Source of the DNA: Amoebophrya sp. AT5.2 | Lineage: Eukaryota > Sar > Dinophyceae > Syndiniales > Amoebophryaceae | Reading direction: 5' to 3' | Assembly (NCBI GenBank): GCA_005223375.1 | Contig: RXOD01006156.1 | Coordinates: 1-11,098 of the forward strand | DNA length: 11,098 nt | In this document: piece after piece, positions 1 to 9,400 of the stretch | Layout: every line of letters begins with the position of its first letter | How positions within the stretch are numbered: position 1 is the stretch's first letter | Position numbers and translations under genes: made by a program | The notes under the pieces: generated by a model | What the model saw: the letters and a program-made list of their open reading frames with translations, nothing else | What the model was told of the DNA's origin: nothing | The model's database searches: none

Positions 1-1452
1 CCGCCCTCGACAGGCTTGTCTACTTCAACATCCGCGTCTTTCTGCGCGTCTTCATCGTCTGCGCCAGGCTTTTCGTTTTCGTTTTCGCCCTGTTGCACCG
101 CAGCATCCTCGGCAGCTGCATCCTCCGTTTTGTTTTCCGCGGGAGCGCCTTCCCCTGGCGCGTCGTCGTCTTCCCCCTTTATTGCGCTCTTCTCTTCCTC
201 TTGAGCCTGCTCTTTCGACGCAACATCAGCGCCCTCTTGTTCGCCAGCTTCAGCGTTCGCCATCGCCTCCCCCTTCTCGGCCTCGGATCCTGACTTCGAT
301 TTGCCGCTCGCAGCCTCCGCCCCACGACTGCCCGCCTTCTTCGAGCCCCCCGCACTGCTTCCCCCTTCCCCGGACACAACTTCTACACTGCCGCCCCCAG
401 ACACGGCGTCGCCCTTTCCCGAGGACGCGGCAACCGACTCTGCCCCGGGATTCGTCCCACCAAGAGGAAGCAAATTCGTGTCCATCCCAAGACCCGAAGG
501 ACCCGAACCCGACGCAGGACCCTCGTCGTCTTTCCTCCGCGCCTCCTGTGCCGGTTCCGCGTCAAGGTAGGCAAGCGCCACGAATTCGACGAACTCTTTG
601 TATGCACCTTGGCCGAACGACAGGTGCAGCCGCCACAGGTCTTCCACCGCTTGCTTGGGGATGATCCAATCCGCTTCGCTCTCTACTCCGATATTTATAC
701 TAGCCGATGAAGACAACTCGAGTCTCATGACCAGGAACTTGACGTAGTCCTCGTACACGGTCTCCAGGCCGCTCTCGAACTGCCCGGCAGAAGAAGATTT
801 TTCCCCATGATCCATGAACACCCTGCTGTAGAGATCGAGCAGTTCGCTCGGGCGCGGAATTTTGGCAATCAGGTCGTGGAAGTCCAGCAGCAACTTCCCG
901 GCGTCGTCCTCCTCGCAGCTGGATTCGACCGATCCCTCTTCCTGCTGTCCGAGCTGGGGATGCGGGGTCTGCTGCAGCGAAGCGGTACCGGTCGCGCCGG
1001 AGGTGGAGCTCTTGTTGTCGCCTGGTGCAGTAGTATGCCGCGCGAAAATTAAGCGATCACTCAGGAGGGGGCTCCCTAGGGGGTGAAGAATGAATGAATG
1101 TATCTATGATTAAAACCAACGAGCATTGAAATTGACCTTGTTCCTATCCCTATGAATGGAGTAGAAAAATAAATCTAAAGCCATCAAGCTGCACATCAGA
1201 ATCAAATGAGTGTGTTTGTGTACCAGTTTCGCTAGTGGACCCGGAGGAGCTGGACTCCTTCGACGAGGAGCTTCCCGACGACGAGCTCCCAGAGGACGAA
1301 CTATCTTCATCCTGCTCGACCGCGGAATTATTTTCCGGATCGTCGTCGTTTCCAGGCTCTCCGCCCGCATCAGAGAGCTGCTTGGGTGGATGCTCTTCCT
1401 CGGCCAGGTTGGCCTCGGCCGCCGGATCGGCACCCTCGCCACCCTCTGGCAT
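1..1452 (-). CDS. Two-exon gene, unknown protein with Ser/acidic tails, truncated by left edge
   Basis: Exon 1 is 1452-1224 and exon 2 is 1075-1, continuing beyond the window; about 434 residues are visible. The ATG at 1452 follows an in-frame TAG and an A-rich stretch. Exon 1 encodes an acidic start (MPEGGEGADPAAEANLAEEE) and then a Ser-rich run. Exon 2 holds one compact, non-repetitive segment at about residues 136-247 (from DFHDLIAKIPRPSELLDLYS to FVEFVALAYLD). After that comes a long Gly/Ala/Glu/Lys-rich acidic tail, probably disordered. The piece IIPKQAVEDLWRLHLSFG, followed by AYKEFVEF, loosely resembles the W-x-x-H...Y motif of glycine-rich-domain (DUF1399/GRDP) proteins, but the first His is replaced and the match is weak. 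Third codon positions are strongly G/C. I do not recognise the gene, and its function is unknown. Confidence 0.75.
1076..1223 (-). other. Ordinary GT-AG intron of the left-edge gene
   Basis: A 148-nt intron begins GTACAC at 1223 and ends ACCCCCTAG at 1076, after a pyrimidine-rich tract. It joins ACT-G to GG-AGC in phase 1. A second in-frame acceptor exists further into exon 2 (CACCAG followed by GCGAC), which would shorten the protein by about 16 residues. The intron is AT-richer than the flanking exons, contains in-frame stops, and shows neither terminal inverted repeats nor a flanking direct repeat. It is therefore unlike the element introns further right. Confidence 0.65.
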
Positions 1453-2619
1453 TTTTTTCTAATTCTCTTGCCTGGAGGTGGAGTGGAGGACGCGAGTGCC
1501 ACGAGGGAACCTCTATCTAAGTACAGTAAGTATGCATATGCTTCTAACGGATATCGATGGAGAGGGAGTCAATTTCTACTAGCGCTCTACTTGCTTGTAC
1601 TATCAGTGGCAGGTTAAGGTTTGTCCGCTTCTTTCGTGAAAGAGATGAAAGGCGGAGCGATTTCGATGGATATGCGAATCGTGCTTGCACTCTCTCGGTC
1701 GCGCGGCGACCCAACTACGAGTGTGCGTGGCTACTTACAACACCTACGGCAGGGGCAACATCTCTCGGACTCGGGTCATCCGTCTCTCACGAAAACTCAT
1801 GTTCACGATCTCCAACGGAGTCTCCTGAGAGTCTTCTTAGCGCACCCGCATGCACATCAGCGTGAGCAGTGAGCGCCACCCGCTTTCCGGTCGTAAACTC
1901 TCTCGATGCGCTCGGCCGCACTCGATGTTGGTCGAATGTATTTTTTTATACATGATGGACGTGATGTGGCTATGCGATGACGCCACGTCGGTCCGGTCTC
2001 CTGCAGTTCCATCTTCTTTTTCACAGTTCCGAAAATCTGTAGGTCTCCTGATTTTTCTTCTTGTGGTTTTTGGAAGCTCGGCGAAGTCTATCTAGACCAG
2101 CTACGCTTAGGCAGTGCTTCTTCGGCGTCTACATATCTAATAGCGTCGCGGTGGCGGTGGCGGTGGCGGTGTAGTACATTGTACACTTTCACGCTCCTGG
2201 CTAGTGTAGATCTCTTGGTAGTTTTGAATCAATTACAACGGGTCGCTCGAAACTTAGCTCACGTAGAAGTTCTAGAATTCCGCTCGCTACGTCTACGAGG
2301 CCTACTTACACTCGTCGGAATTAAAATCAATTGCGGCAGAACAGTGACATTAGATAAAGCCATTCAATGAATAGTTGCAACTTTCACTTTGCGTTTGCTG
2401 AACGAGGAACAACAGTGCTATTGTTAAATCGTACATCAATTTAGTAGCTAGATGAAGGTCGAAACTCCAACTCCGTACGAGGCGGCTCCTGTGTCAGGGA
2501 GGCAGGCTTCGCTCCCACAATAATGCCCGCACGCACCAAAATCAATTTATTCGGAACGTTCGAATTCAACTTTCACTCCAGAAGCTTGTTTCGCATCTCA
2601 CTCGTCGCCTGATCCTGCT
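1453..2619. other. Intergenic region, no gene recognised
   Basis: About 1.17 kb separates the start of the left-edge gene from the stop of the next minus-strand gene. The short ORFs here have mixed third positions and no protein-like composition. The only structured sequence I see is the GGTGGC microsatellite at 2148-2171. The region should hold the 5' flank of the left-edge gene and the 3' end of the 2620-3380 gene. No TATA box or polyadenylation signal stands out. Confidence 0.5.
2148..2171. repeat. (GGTGGC)n microsatellite
   Basis: About four perfect copies of a 6-nt unit (GGTGGC, equivalently GCGGTG) lie in non-coding DNA between two minus-strand genes. It would encode Gly-Gly or similar repeats if translated, but no supported reading frame covers it. 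Confidence 0.8.
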
Positions 2620-3380
2620 CTACTTCCTATCCGTGACCAACCCCTCCACCTTCTCCAGGAACGCCAGCTTCCTCAGCTTCCTGTGCTTACTCAACGCGTC
2701 TTCGATGATGATTTTGTTTACCTCTTCGACCAGCTCACGATCGGTCTTCTCGCGGTAAAGCTCCCTCGTCTTCTTTTTTCCCTTGCCTTCCCAGTCTTCA
2801 TTCATCAGTTTGGCGTACGCCGGGACCAGCAGCATGAGCAGCTTACACGCCTCCTCGCGCGATAAGGCGGCTTTCGACGGGACCCAGAGGCCCTTTACGG
2901 TCTTCGCCACCTTGTGGATGGCGCGGGCGTTCTGCGACTTCTTTCCTTTGACGTTGCTACCGTCCATGTGGTACTCGTTGACCAAGCAGGAAAATTCCTT
3001 GTGATGGCAGTCACCGGGAGGGCAAGTCGGACCATAACCAGGGCGGACCAGCTTACAGCAGCCGAACCTGTCGTGGTGGGTGAGGGTGACTAAGTTCATA
3101 GGAGCAGCAGCTCTACTCTTCATCATTTTTATCATTTGCACCATTCGGCATTCGAATTTTGTGAATTACATTCGTCGCAGCAGTCATGCTCGCGCTACCG
3201 CCTAAATACGAAGAACAAGAGGAGGCGTAAGAATTACTTGCTGCAGAAGCGCAACTTCTGGCTGATCTGCGAGTATTTCTTCTCGTTGAAAAGTTCACCG
3301 GCGGGGGCGCCAGTACTTTCGTGTTTCTTCGGGACGAAATGCTTGTCGTTCCCCTTCTTCACGGTGGAGACAGATGGCAT
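2620..3380 (-). CDS. Two-exon gene, ~211-aa basic protein with a Cys/His cluster, unknown function
   Basis: Exon 1 is 3380-3238 and exon 2 is 3112-2620, ending in TAG. The start is taken at the ATG at 3380, in the context GGAAAAAATGCC. The protein begins MPSVSTVKKGNDKHFVPKKH. Residues 60-90 hold a cluster with His60, His61, Cys66, Cys67, Cys78, Cys83, His84, His85 and Cys90, which could bind zinc; the spacing matches no zinc-finger class I know. The C-terminal half is rich in Lys/Arg and Glu (segments such as EGKGKKKTRELYREKTDREL) and probably helical. The frame stays open upstream to 3890, but that part has poor codon bias, so I treat it as 5' flank. The function is not recognised. Confidence 0.65.
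3113..3237 (-). other. Ordinary GT-AG intron of the 2620-3380 gene
   Basis: A 125-nt intron starts GTAATTC at 3237 and ends GAAGAGTAG at 3113, joining AGC-AA to A-GCT in phase 2 (CSK to AAAPM). An acceptor 4 nt earlier (GAAGAG, then T) is also in frame and adds one residue. It is AT-rich and contains a stop in the exon frame, so it cannot be coding. No terminal inverted repeats were seen. Confidence 0.6.
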
Positions 3381-4942
3381 TTTTTCCGTTGAAAGAATGT
3401 CTTGCGACTCGGGCCAGGAGGGGACGTGTGTCGTGAGGACAAGGGAAAGATGCTGTCGGTGCGAGAGTCTTTCTTTGCTCGAATGATCTGCATCAGTCAC
3501 CAATTTCACCTTCACGAATTTATGGCTACAACTGACTTTCTTTACCACTTCAAAAGCACCCGACGACACAGGCCTCGTCGATATCCCTCGCAGCAGCAGC
3601 AATGCACGAGGGTTCATCTCTCTTTTTGAATTTCTACTCCAGCATCTCTGGAAATCTCGAGCAACTCGACAAGGAGCTCCACGAAACGATCCTCGATCGG
3701 CACAAGACTGTGCGAGTAAAGCCAGAACCAGCTTCGTTGTTCTTGATCCATCTGTAAGGAGGTCCACCACGGCCTCCATTCCTCGCTCCTGTAGTGGAGA
3801 TTTCTCTTCGCAAAACCAAAACGTCCACCTTTTAGTCATTTTGGAAATTCCAGCAGCGAGCGCTAGACGGCCAATGGAGGTCCTGGACATCGGCTGCCGA
3901 GAAAATTGTCAATGGTCACATTTGTCAGACAGCTGCCTCCAGCGAGGCGGAGGCTACAAGTGGCTTTGGGCACTCAGTTAATCGATGGATGTGCAAGAAG
4001 CTCGAAGTGCATTCCACCTAATTTCTCTCAGTGCCTTTTGCAGTCCATACAATGAAAAGGTTCTTCGTCTTCATGCATATGGCAGGCCTGTGAGTGTCTT
4101 TGTCTCGATCGGGCAAGCTACAGAGGAAGAAATCAGGGTCGCGCGCCGACGGGCGCCGCGGACGAGGGCGTCGTTTGTAGTGGCTTAGGCTTTACAGAAA
4201 AGCTATAGATCAACAGGAGGAAGAATGGGTATGGGAGGCTTGGAATCTTCTAGCAAACGGTCAGTGCAGAAAGTCAAAGTGTCGTCCTCGCCACAGGTCA
4301 AAGACCAGTGCCCGTATCACGCGGGAAGCCAACTTGGCCTTGGCAGTGATAAATTGTTAGGGGAGCGCCGGCGAACAACAAAAGCAAATTTTTCGCTAGA
4401 ATCCGTGTCAAAAAGCCACTCCTCAAAGTCAAACTCTATCTCCAACAGTCTCGCTAGAAGTCAGTTGTATCTGTGTCTTTATGGAATAGCGGGCTTCGAA
4501 CCTCGCGCACGGTACTTAATGACGTACCAGTTTGGGGTAAGGTATGGTCAAGGGAACAACTACAGGAGCAGTCAGTTGTATCAATCTGTGTATGCATTTC
4601 GGTCAGCCTCATCGCTATCAAATAGCAACTTGCTCCGGTTCATTTTTCGTTTCGGCAGTTTGTTTGTCTCTCGAGCTTGCGCCCGCGTTAATGATCATCA
4701 GCATGCTTCTTTATGCTCTAGAAATGTCTTCTCCACTAACGTGCTGTTTCTCTGATATCCATTCATTGATAAAAATAGTCTTAATATTTAGTGCCTAAAA
4801 TTACTAGCTCCGTGGACGTGTGGGGTTGGACAGGAACTATTTATAAGAAGAAGATAAAGATGTTGAAGTACAGGTAATATAAGCTCGACGCTGCTGCTTC
4901 TGGGGCCGCTCTTGCGTCTCTGCTTCACACTTACATTTCGCG
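3381..4942. other. Probable intergenic DNA, no convincing gene
   Basis: About 1.5 kb shows no consistent coding signal. The minus frame is open from 3890 to the ATG at 3380, but third positions are mixed and the translation is not protein-like. A plus-strand ORF at 4225-4755 also lacks codon bias and homology-like features. A 13-bp direct repeat lies at 4459-4471 and 4570-4582. The region may carry regulatory sequence for the 2620-3380 gene, but no recognisable motif supports a call. Confidence 0.45.
4459..4582. repeat. 13-bp direct repeat pair, 111 bp apart
   Basis: AGTCAGTTGTATC occurs at 4459-4471 and again at 4570-4582. Similar sequence follows both copies (CTGTGT after the first, AATCTGTGT after the second). 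The copies lie in non-coding DNA; no function or element boundary can be assigned. Confidence 0.55.
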
Positions 4943-5119
4943 ATGAGTTCTCAGCCTCAGCAGGGAGTGGGAGATCTACTTATCATCGCTACAGCGATTT
5001 TGCAGTGTAGGTACACCTTGCAAAAAATCTATGGGGTGGTCAGTGGTTTCCTCAACAAAAGAACCGCTACAGCTGAAGCCCCGTTCCGCATTTTGGTCGC
5101 GCCTGCAAAATCGGTATAA
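4943..5119 (+). CDS. Possible small plus-strand ORF, 58 aa, unknown
   Basis: An ATG-to-TAA frame encodes a protein beginning MSSQPQQGVGDLLIIATAIL and ending in APAKSV. It has a mildly hydrophobic segment at residues 9-20 and a basic C-terminal half. It ends 16 bp before the stop of the large minus-strand gene, so the two would converge. Codon bias is only moderate, and this would be the only plus-strand gene in the window. It could equally be a chance ORF or the first exon of something longer. No family was recognised. Confidence 0.25.
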   Translation: MSSQPQQGVGDLLIIATAILQCRYTLQKIYGVVSGFLNKRTATAEAPFRILVAPAKSV

Positions 5120-5135
5120 TCTGAGTCATCGGCAA

Positions 5136-6402
5136 TCAATGGGAGCCCCCGGGACCTGCTGGCACCATTGGCACTGTGTCCCTCCCTGCCGCCAACACGA
5201 AATCGCGGCCACGACGTCCCAGCACGTCGATTGGTGCAACGTCAACATCGTCCCGCTTCCCACTCTTCACCCCCTCGAGTTTTTCTGCCAGCTTCGCGAT
5301 GCTTTCTTCGATTTTTTTCAGCGTCGCTTCATCGCGTCTTTGCACTTCGTTGTCGTATCCGAAAAGCGGCGGGTCCAGGAGTTTTTTCTCAATCTCCGCC
5401 TTCCTTTTTTTCTCCTCCCCGATCTTGCTTTCCAGCTGCTTCCTCTCCGCTCGTCGGATCTTGCGGTCGTTCAGCAGCTTGCAAAATCCATCTCCCCCCA
5501 AGCAAAAACGCGACAGCGGAAAATGGTCCGGCGAATCCTCGCGCACTGCGGCATCTTCTTCTTCTCGCAGCGTTCCCCGTCTTCTTCTTCTCGATGAATA
5601 GGAATCTGCCTTTACTAGTACGCGGCCCAGCATGTCCATGCCGCCGCCATCGTCGGAAGAGGACGTCGAAGAATCCTCGGAATCCTCGTAGCCATGGTAG
5701 AAGGTGCGGTCCTGGACATCTGTGTCCGAGCCGGCAGGAAACGAGGCGGCTGTACTGAGCGGAGACGCCGGAGCGGCCGGCGACATCCCCGGTTTTTCCG
5801 CCGCAGTTGCCGCTGCGCGCGCCGCTGCGGCGGCGCTGTGGTAGCTCTCGTCGGAGGGACCAACCGTGGCGGAACTCACCCTGGACGCTCCTGGAGGAGG
5901 GCGAGGCGCCGCTGCTGCACCCGTGCCGATGCTCGCAGCTGATGATGTGAGGGCTGCTGCATTCATCACAGTTGCCCCCACACCGCCACCATTGCCGCCC
6001 CCGCCGAAAAATCCGGAGCCGCTCCCCGAGCCCCTCTTTCGACCACCCGCAGCCGGCTCGTGGGACGGCGGTCTGGAGCCAGTCCCCGGGTTACTGGAGC
6101 CGTTTCTGCCGTCGCGGCCCTCCTCACGACCCTGACCACCACCACCTCCAGCTGCACCATTCCCATCCTCTTCCTCGTCCTCGTCCGTCACCACCGGACC
6201 CGTCTTCGCGTACACGTCGAGACTCGGATACACCCGCCGGTCGACGATTTTGTAGCAGCGGACCTCTTCCACCTCCGCGTTCAGGTCCTCAGAGACTTTG
6301 TGGGTGACGCGGGAGAAGAAAGCCTTGTCAAACGTGTTCTTCAGGTTCTTGCCGCCGATGCGCGTCTCCATCGGATTCATGCAGCGAACCCATTGCCGAC
6401 CT
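5136..6402 (-). CDS. Exon 8: terminal exon, Gly/Ala-rich acidic region and coiled coil
   Basis: 421 codons and the TGA at 5136. The first ~65 residues look folded (MNPMETRIGGKNLKNTFDKA, then VEEVRCYKIVDRRVYPSLDV). An acidic patch (TDEDEEEDG), a long Gly/Ser/Ala-rich disordered stretch and an acidic Ser patch (SEDSSTSSSDDGGG) follow. At about residues 1153-1222 there are charged heptad-like helices (RKIRRAERKQLESKIGEEKK, then EATLKKIEESIAKLAEKLEG), likely a coiled coil. If this were a separate gene it would start at ATG 6380 (414 aa), but the frame upstream of that ATG reads protein-like (TGRQWVRC) up to the element boundary. Confidence 0.7.
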
Positions 6403-9400
6403 GTTTCAATATCGAAACCACGCTTCCTTCGATTGCCCTCTCGTCGATGGATTGGGTCCGTTTATTTCACCTTCTATCAATCTATGTATCTCGATTCGAT
6501 GCATCGAGAGGCGGATCTGGATGGAGCGATCTCAACAATGATCGACTGAGAATCAATCTATCAAACGGAGGTACATTGATTCATAAGTATACCCCATCTC
6601 ATTCCCCAGTTCTGGCTGTGTTGGTCTCCGTCCGTTTCTATGGACTTGAGCCTCTGTTCGTCCGCCCGCAGAACGAAGCGGCGCCGCGGCGAGGCTAACA
6701 CGTTCGCCCCCTTGGTGCCGATCTCTCCCTACACTTACAGGTCAAAACAATGCATCGCTATCAGTTTTTGACACATTTCGGGACATGGACATCTTCATCT
6801 TTTCAAAAGAACCAGGCCGACCACTCGCTCCCGCGATACCGAGACAGCCTTGCTCCCAAAGGTCGTGTCTGGGTATCGATCTCGAGAGAAATAAGAGATT
6901 TTTTTTTTTTTTTTTAGATAAGAGATGAGCCATTCCTAGCGAAGATGCAGTAGATGATGTTGAGGCATTCTTATACCTACGATGCATTTTTTTGCTCCAT
7001 CTTTGTAAAACAGCTCCTCGTTGAGTTTGTGTGGGAAGGCTTCGGTCGCGGCCAGTTTCACTCCGCTCGCGACGATCCCCACTTTCAGGTTCTTTACGTT
7101 CCTGTGCGCGCGCGCGTCTCTGAGCCGCTCGAGTTTGGCCCGCCGTTTCTCCAGGAACCGGTGCGGGAAGAAAGAGGTGGAGTGGTTTGACTGGGTGGTG
7201 CGAGAAGGCGAAGTAGGCGGGGAACTGCCGGATGTACTGTGGGACTGGGAGGAGGAATATGCAACTGAAATATGTCCCTGTCCCCAATTTGCGTCATTAC
7301 TCCTCGGGCCGCGACGACTCAAAGGCAGACCCCAAGGCAAACGGAAACCCAGACTCAAGGATTTGGGCGACAGCTGCCTCGGGGACACAGTACATAGAAG
7401 GGGGGGATGGCTCAGCACAGTCTGGGGACAAAGTTCCTCGGGGGGGATAGCTCCTGGCCTGTTTTCTTTCGACGAGGAAAGTCCAGATACTAGGGCGGGC
7501 GGGCACTAGGAGCAGCTTACTGTGTCTGCTCTCGCCAAACTCAAACACGGACCCAGACAGGGCGGCCCCACACAGAGACCCAAATATCGCCCGAAGTTCT
7601 CGGCTGAAATGGCGCAATAACGGGGACAGGGACATATTTCACTTCCATAAGGAAGAAGGCGGAAGCAGCAGCGAGGAAGAGCGGTTCAACATCCGCGGAG
7701 ACGTGTTCGCCGACCGCGTGCCGCTGCCGTCCGTTCGGACACTTCCATCAAGCTCGAAGTTCTCCACCTCCGCGGACAAAATCTTCCCCACATCCAACCG
7801 CGCGCCCTCGCCGAAGGCGACCTCTCTCACAAGACCGTCGCCGAGACCTGACAAGATGAAGAGGCGCAAAGTATAAGTTTGTAAGTGTCCTCTTTTTTAT
7901 TTTTGGCACAACAACTTTGTATTCACTCAGTCTTGTAGCCTAGAATACTTTCGTAGGGCAGGTTTTCGATTTTGTGGTACTCCGGGATGACGATGTCGAA
8001 GGTGTTCATGGGCAGTCCGTCGGTGTCTCGCGGCACTCGCACGTAGGATTTTTCGCGCACGTCCCACGGCCCCAGTCGGTTCTGTTCCGCCTCTTCCGCG
8101 GCCGCACTCGCACTCTTGCCCGGGGACAATGGCTCCACCCGCTCCAGACCGCACCGGTACCTGCCCACGCAGTAGTCTTTCGGAATCTGTCTCCGGCACT
8201 GCATCAGCGGCGCGGCGGCGCGGCGCTTCGCGTCTACCCGAAACCGGTCCTGATTCACCATTTTCCCCATCTCGTCTTACAGCGATGAAAGCAATGCATT
8301 GCTAGGAACATCTTTTGAAAACCTCCAGACGACACTCGCACCCAATGCCGGACGCAAAGCGTCCGGCACTGGGGGGGAAGGGTCCAGCACCGGGGGGGAA
8401 GGGTGATGAGCCATTCTCGATCTCGAGTAGACGGGAAAGATCATTCAACAGCTGGAGAATTAAACAGGACGGGAGGAGGGAAGAAGGAATCGACACTAGC
8501 GGGGAGCGGGCGGCTACAGCAGCCACAGCGAGATGCTACTTTTGCTTCCGGCATGCGCTTCAGGGTCCCATAGCCCCTGCTGTTCTGGCGGCAGCCTCGG
8601 CCCTTCGATGATGAGACCAAAAAACCAACAAAACGAGCCAAAAAAGGAAACACGAACAGCGGCTGTTTTGTTGTATAGATGCAAATCTAATCGAATGCAT
8701 TTTTTTGAGGTGTAATCGTCCCTTGGCGGCACGGATTTCCCGCGGTTGGGTTTGGCCGCTGGCTTGGCCTTTGCTGCTGGATTCGTGCTCTCTACTCCTG
8801 CAAGGTCCTCAATCGCCTGGTTCATGCGGTCGTAGTAGCGCGAGCGCAGAGCCCCGCTCACCCCCGGACCGCCCGAGGAACTACTGCTAAACCCAGTGTC
8901 GTCCAGCGCCGCCTTTATTTCCGTCATCTCCGCGTCTTCGTCCACGCTAGGCGGGCTCATACTGCCCTTGTTCGTCCGCCTCCGCGCAGTCGTGCTGGCC
9001 CCTCTGCTCTTTCCTCTCTGACTACTGCTCGTAGTACCCCCCGCGCGGCCACCCGCTCTTAAGTAATTGTCCGCCGCTCCCCCCGCGGGGCTCGACACCA
9101 GCGCTTTCAGCCCCCCCAACTGTGGTCTTTGGAAGGGGAACAGCCCCGTGAAGCCGCCGAGTAAAGTCGGGGACAACATCAACACATCCTTGTTGGCGCA
9201 GTACAGAAACTTCTGCCCAGCAGACTTGAGGACCAACTTCCGGTCCCGAAACACCCGCAGCAGTGCCTGCGACAGACGCAGCATCGGAAACTTCGGCCAC
9301 TCCGGCGGGTTGCTGGAGGCCTCGAGCATGCTGGTTCCGCGCCACTTCATCACGCCCGCGGACTCATAGTTCGCGACCAGGGGGTGCGACCGCCCGATGC

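Larger units (their letters stand above)
8277..8715 (-). mobile_element. Introner-like element E4 (439 bp), TTACA/AATGCAT family
   Basis: A perfect 5-bp duplication flanks it (sense GACGA; plus TCGTC at 8716-8720 and 8272-8276). Both ends, read inward, start TTACA and reach AATGCATT about 15-18 bp in. Removing the element plus one copy gives VPPRD-EMGKMVNQ in frame. No GT donor exists near the 5' boundary, so a canonical GT-AG reading is not available there. Its interior holds a strong hairpin (8346-8368) and a 21-bp tandem duplication (8367-8408). With its duplication it is 444 nt, a multiple of three. Confidence 0.75.

Noticed and set aside
3381..3890. Minus-strand N-terminal extension of the 2620-3380 gene
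   Set aside because: The frame is open but codon bias is poor and the translation is not protein-like; the ATG at 3380 marks the change.
4485..4520. Possible tRNA T-arm (GGTTCGA-like sequence on minus)
   Set aside because: The 5-bp T stem does not pair beyond two bases and no acceptor or anticodon arms are present.
4225..4755. 176-codon plus-strand ORF
   Set aside because: Mixed third positions, low-complexity random-looking translation and no neighbouring support; probably chance in intergenic DNA.
5168..6307. Several long plus-strand ORFs opposite exon 8
   Set aside because: They are antisense to a strongly biased coding exon; their Arg/Pro/Ser-rich composition is typical of the complement of Gly/Ala/Glu-rich coding sequence.
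6742..7287. 181-codon minus ORF in another frame across exon 6 and E3
   Set aside because: It shadows exon 6 in a frame with poor bias, starts on a non-ATG codon and crosses the poly(A) tract.
7021..7509. 162-codon plus-strand ORF overlapping exon 6 and element E1
   Set aside because: It starts on TTG, runs into the element without any boundary signal, and opposes a better-biased minus exon.
7650..7876. Plus-strand frame ending KMKRRKV-stop, which looks like a nuclear protein tail
   Set aside because: It is antisense to exon 5. The minus frame has stronger G/C third-position bias and joins in frame to exons on both sides. The duplication-based join that works on minus puts the plus frame out of register with its upstream ORF.
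8346..8368. Rho-independent bacterial terminator
   Set aside because: No T tract follows the hairpin, and the window has eukaryotic introns.
8514..8715. Reading exon 3 through to the TAG at 8514 as the gene's C-terminus
   Set aside because: Codon bias collapses exactly at the TTACA end of element E4, and the GACGA join gives a better continuation.
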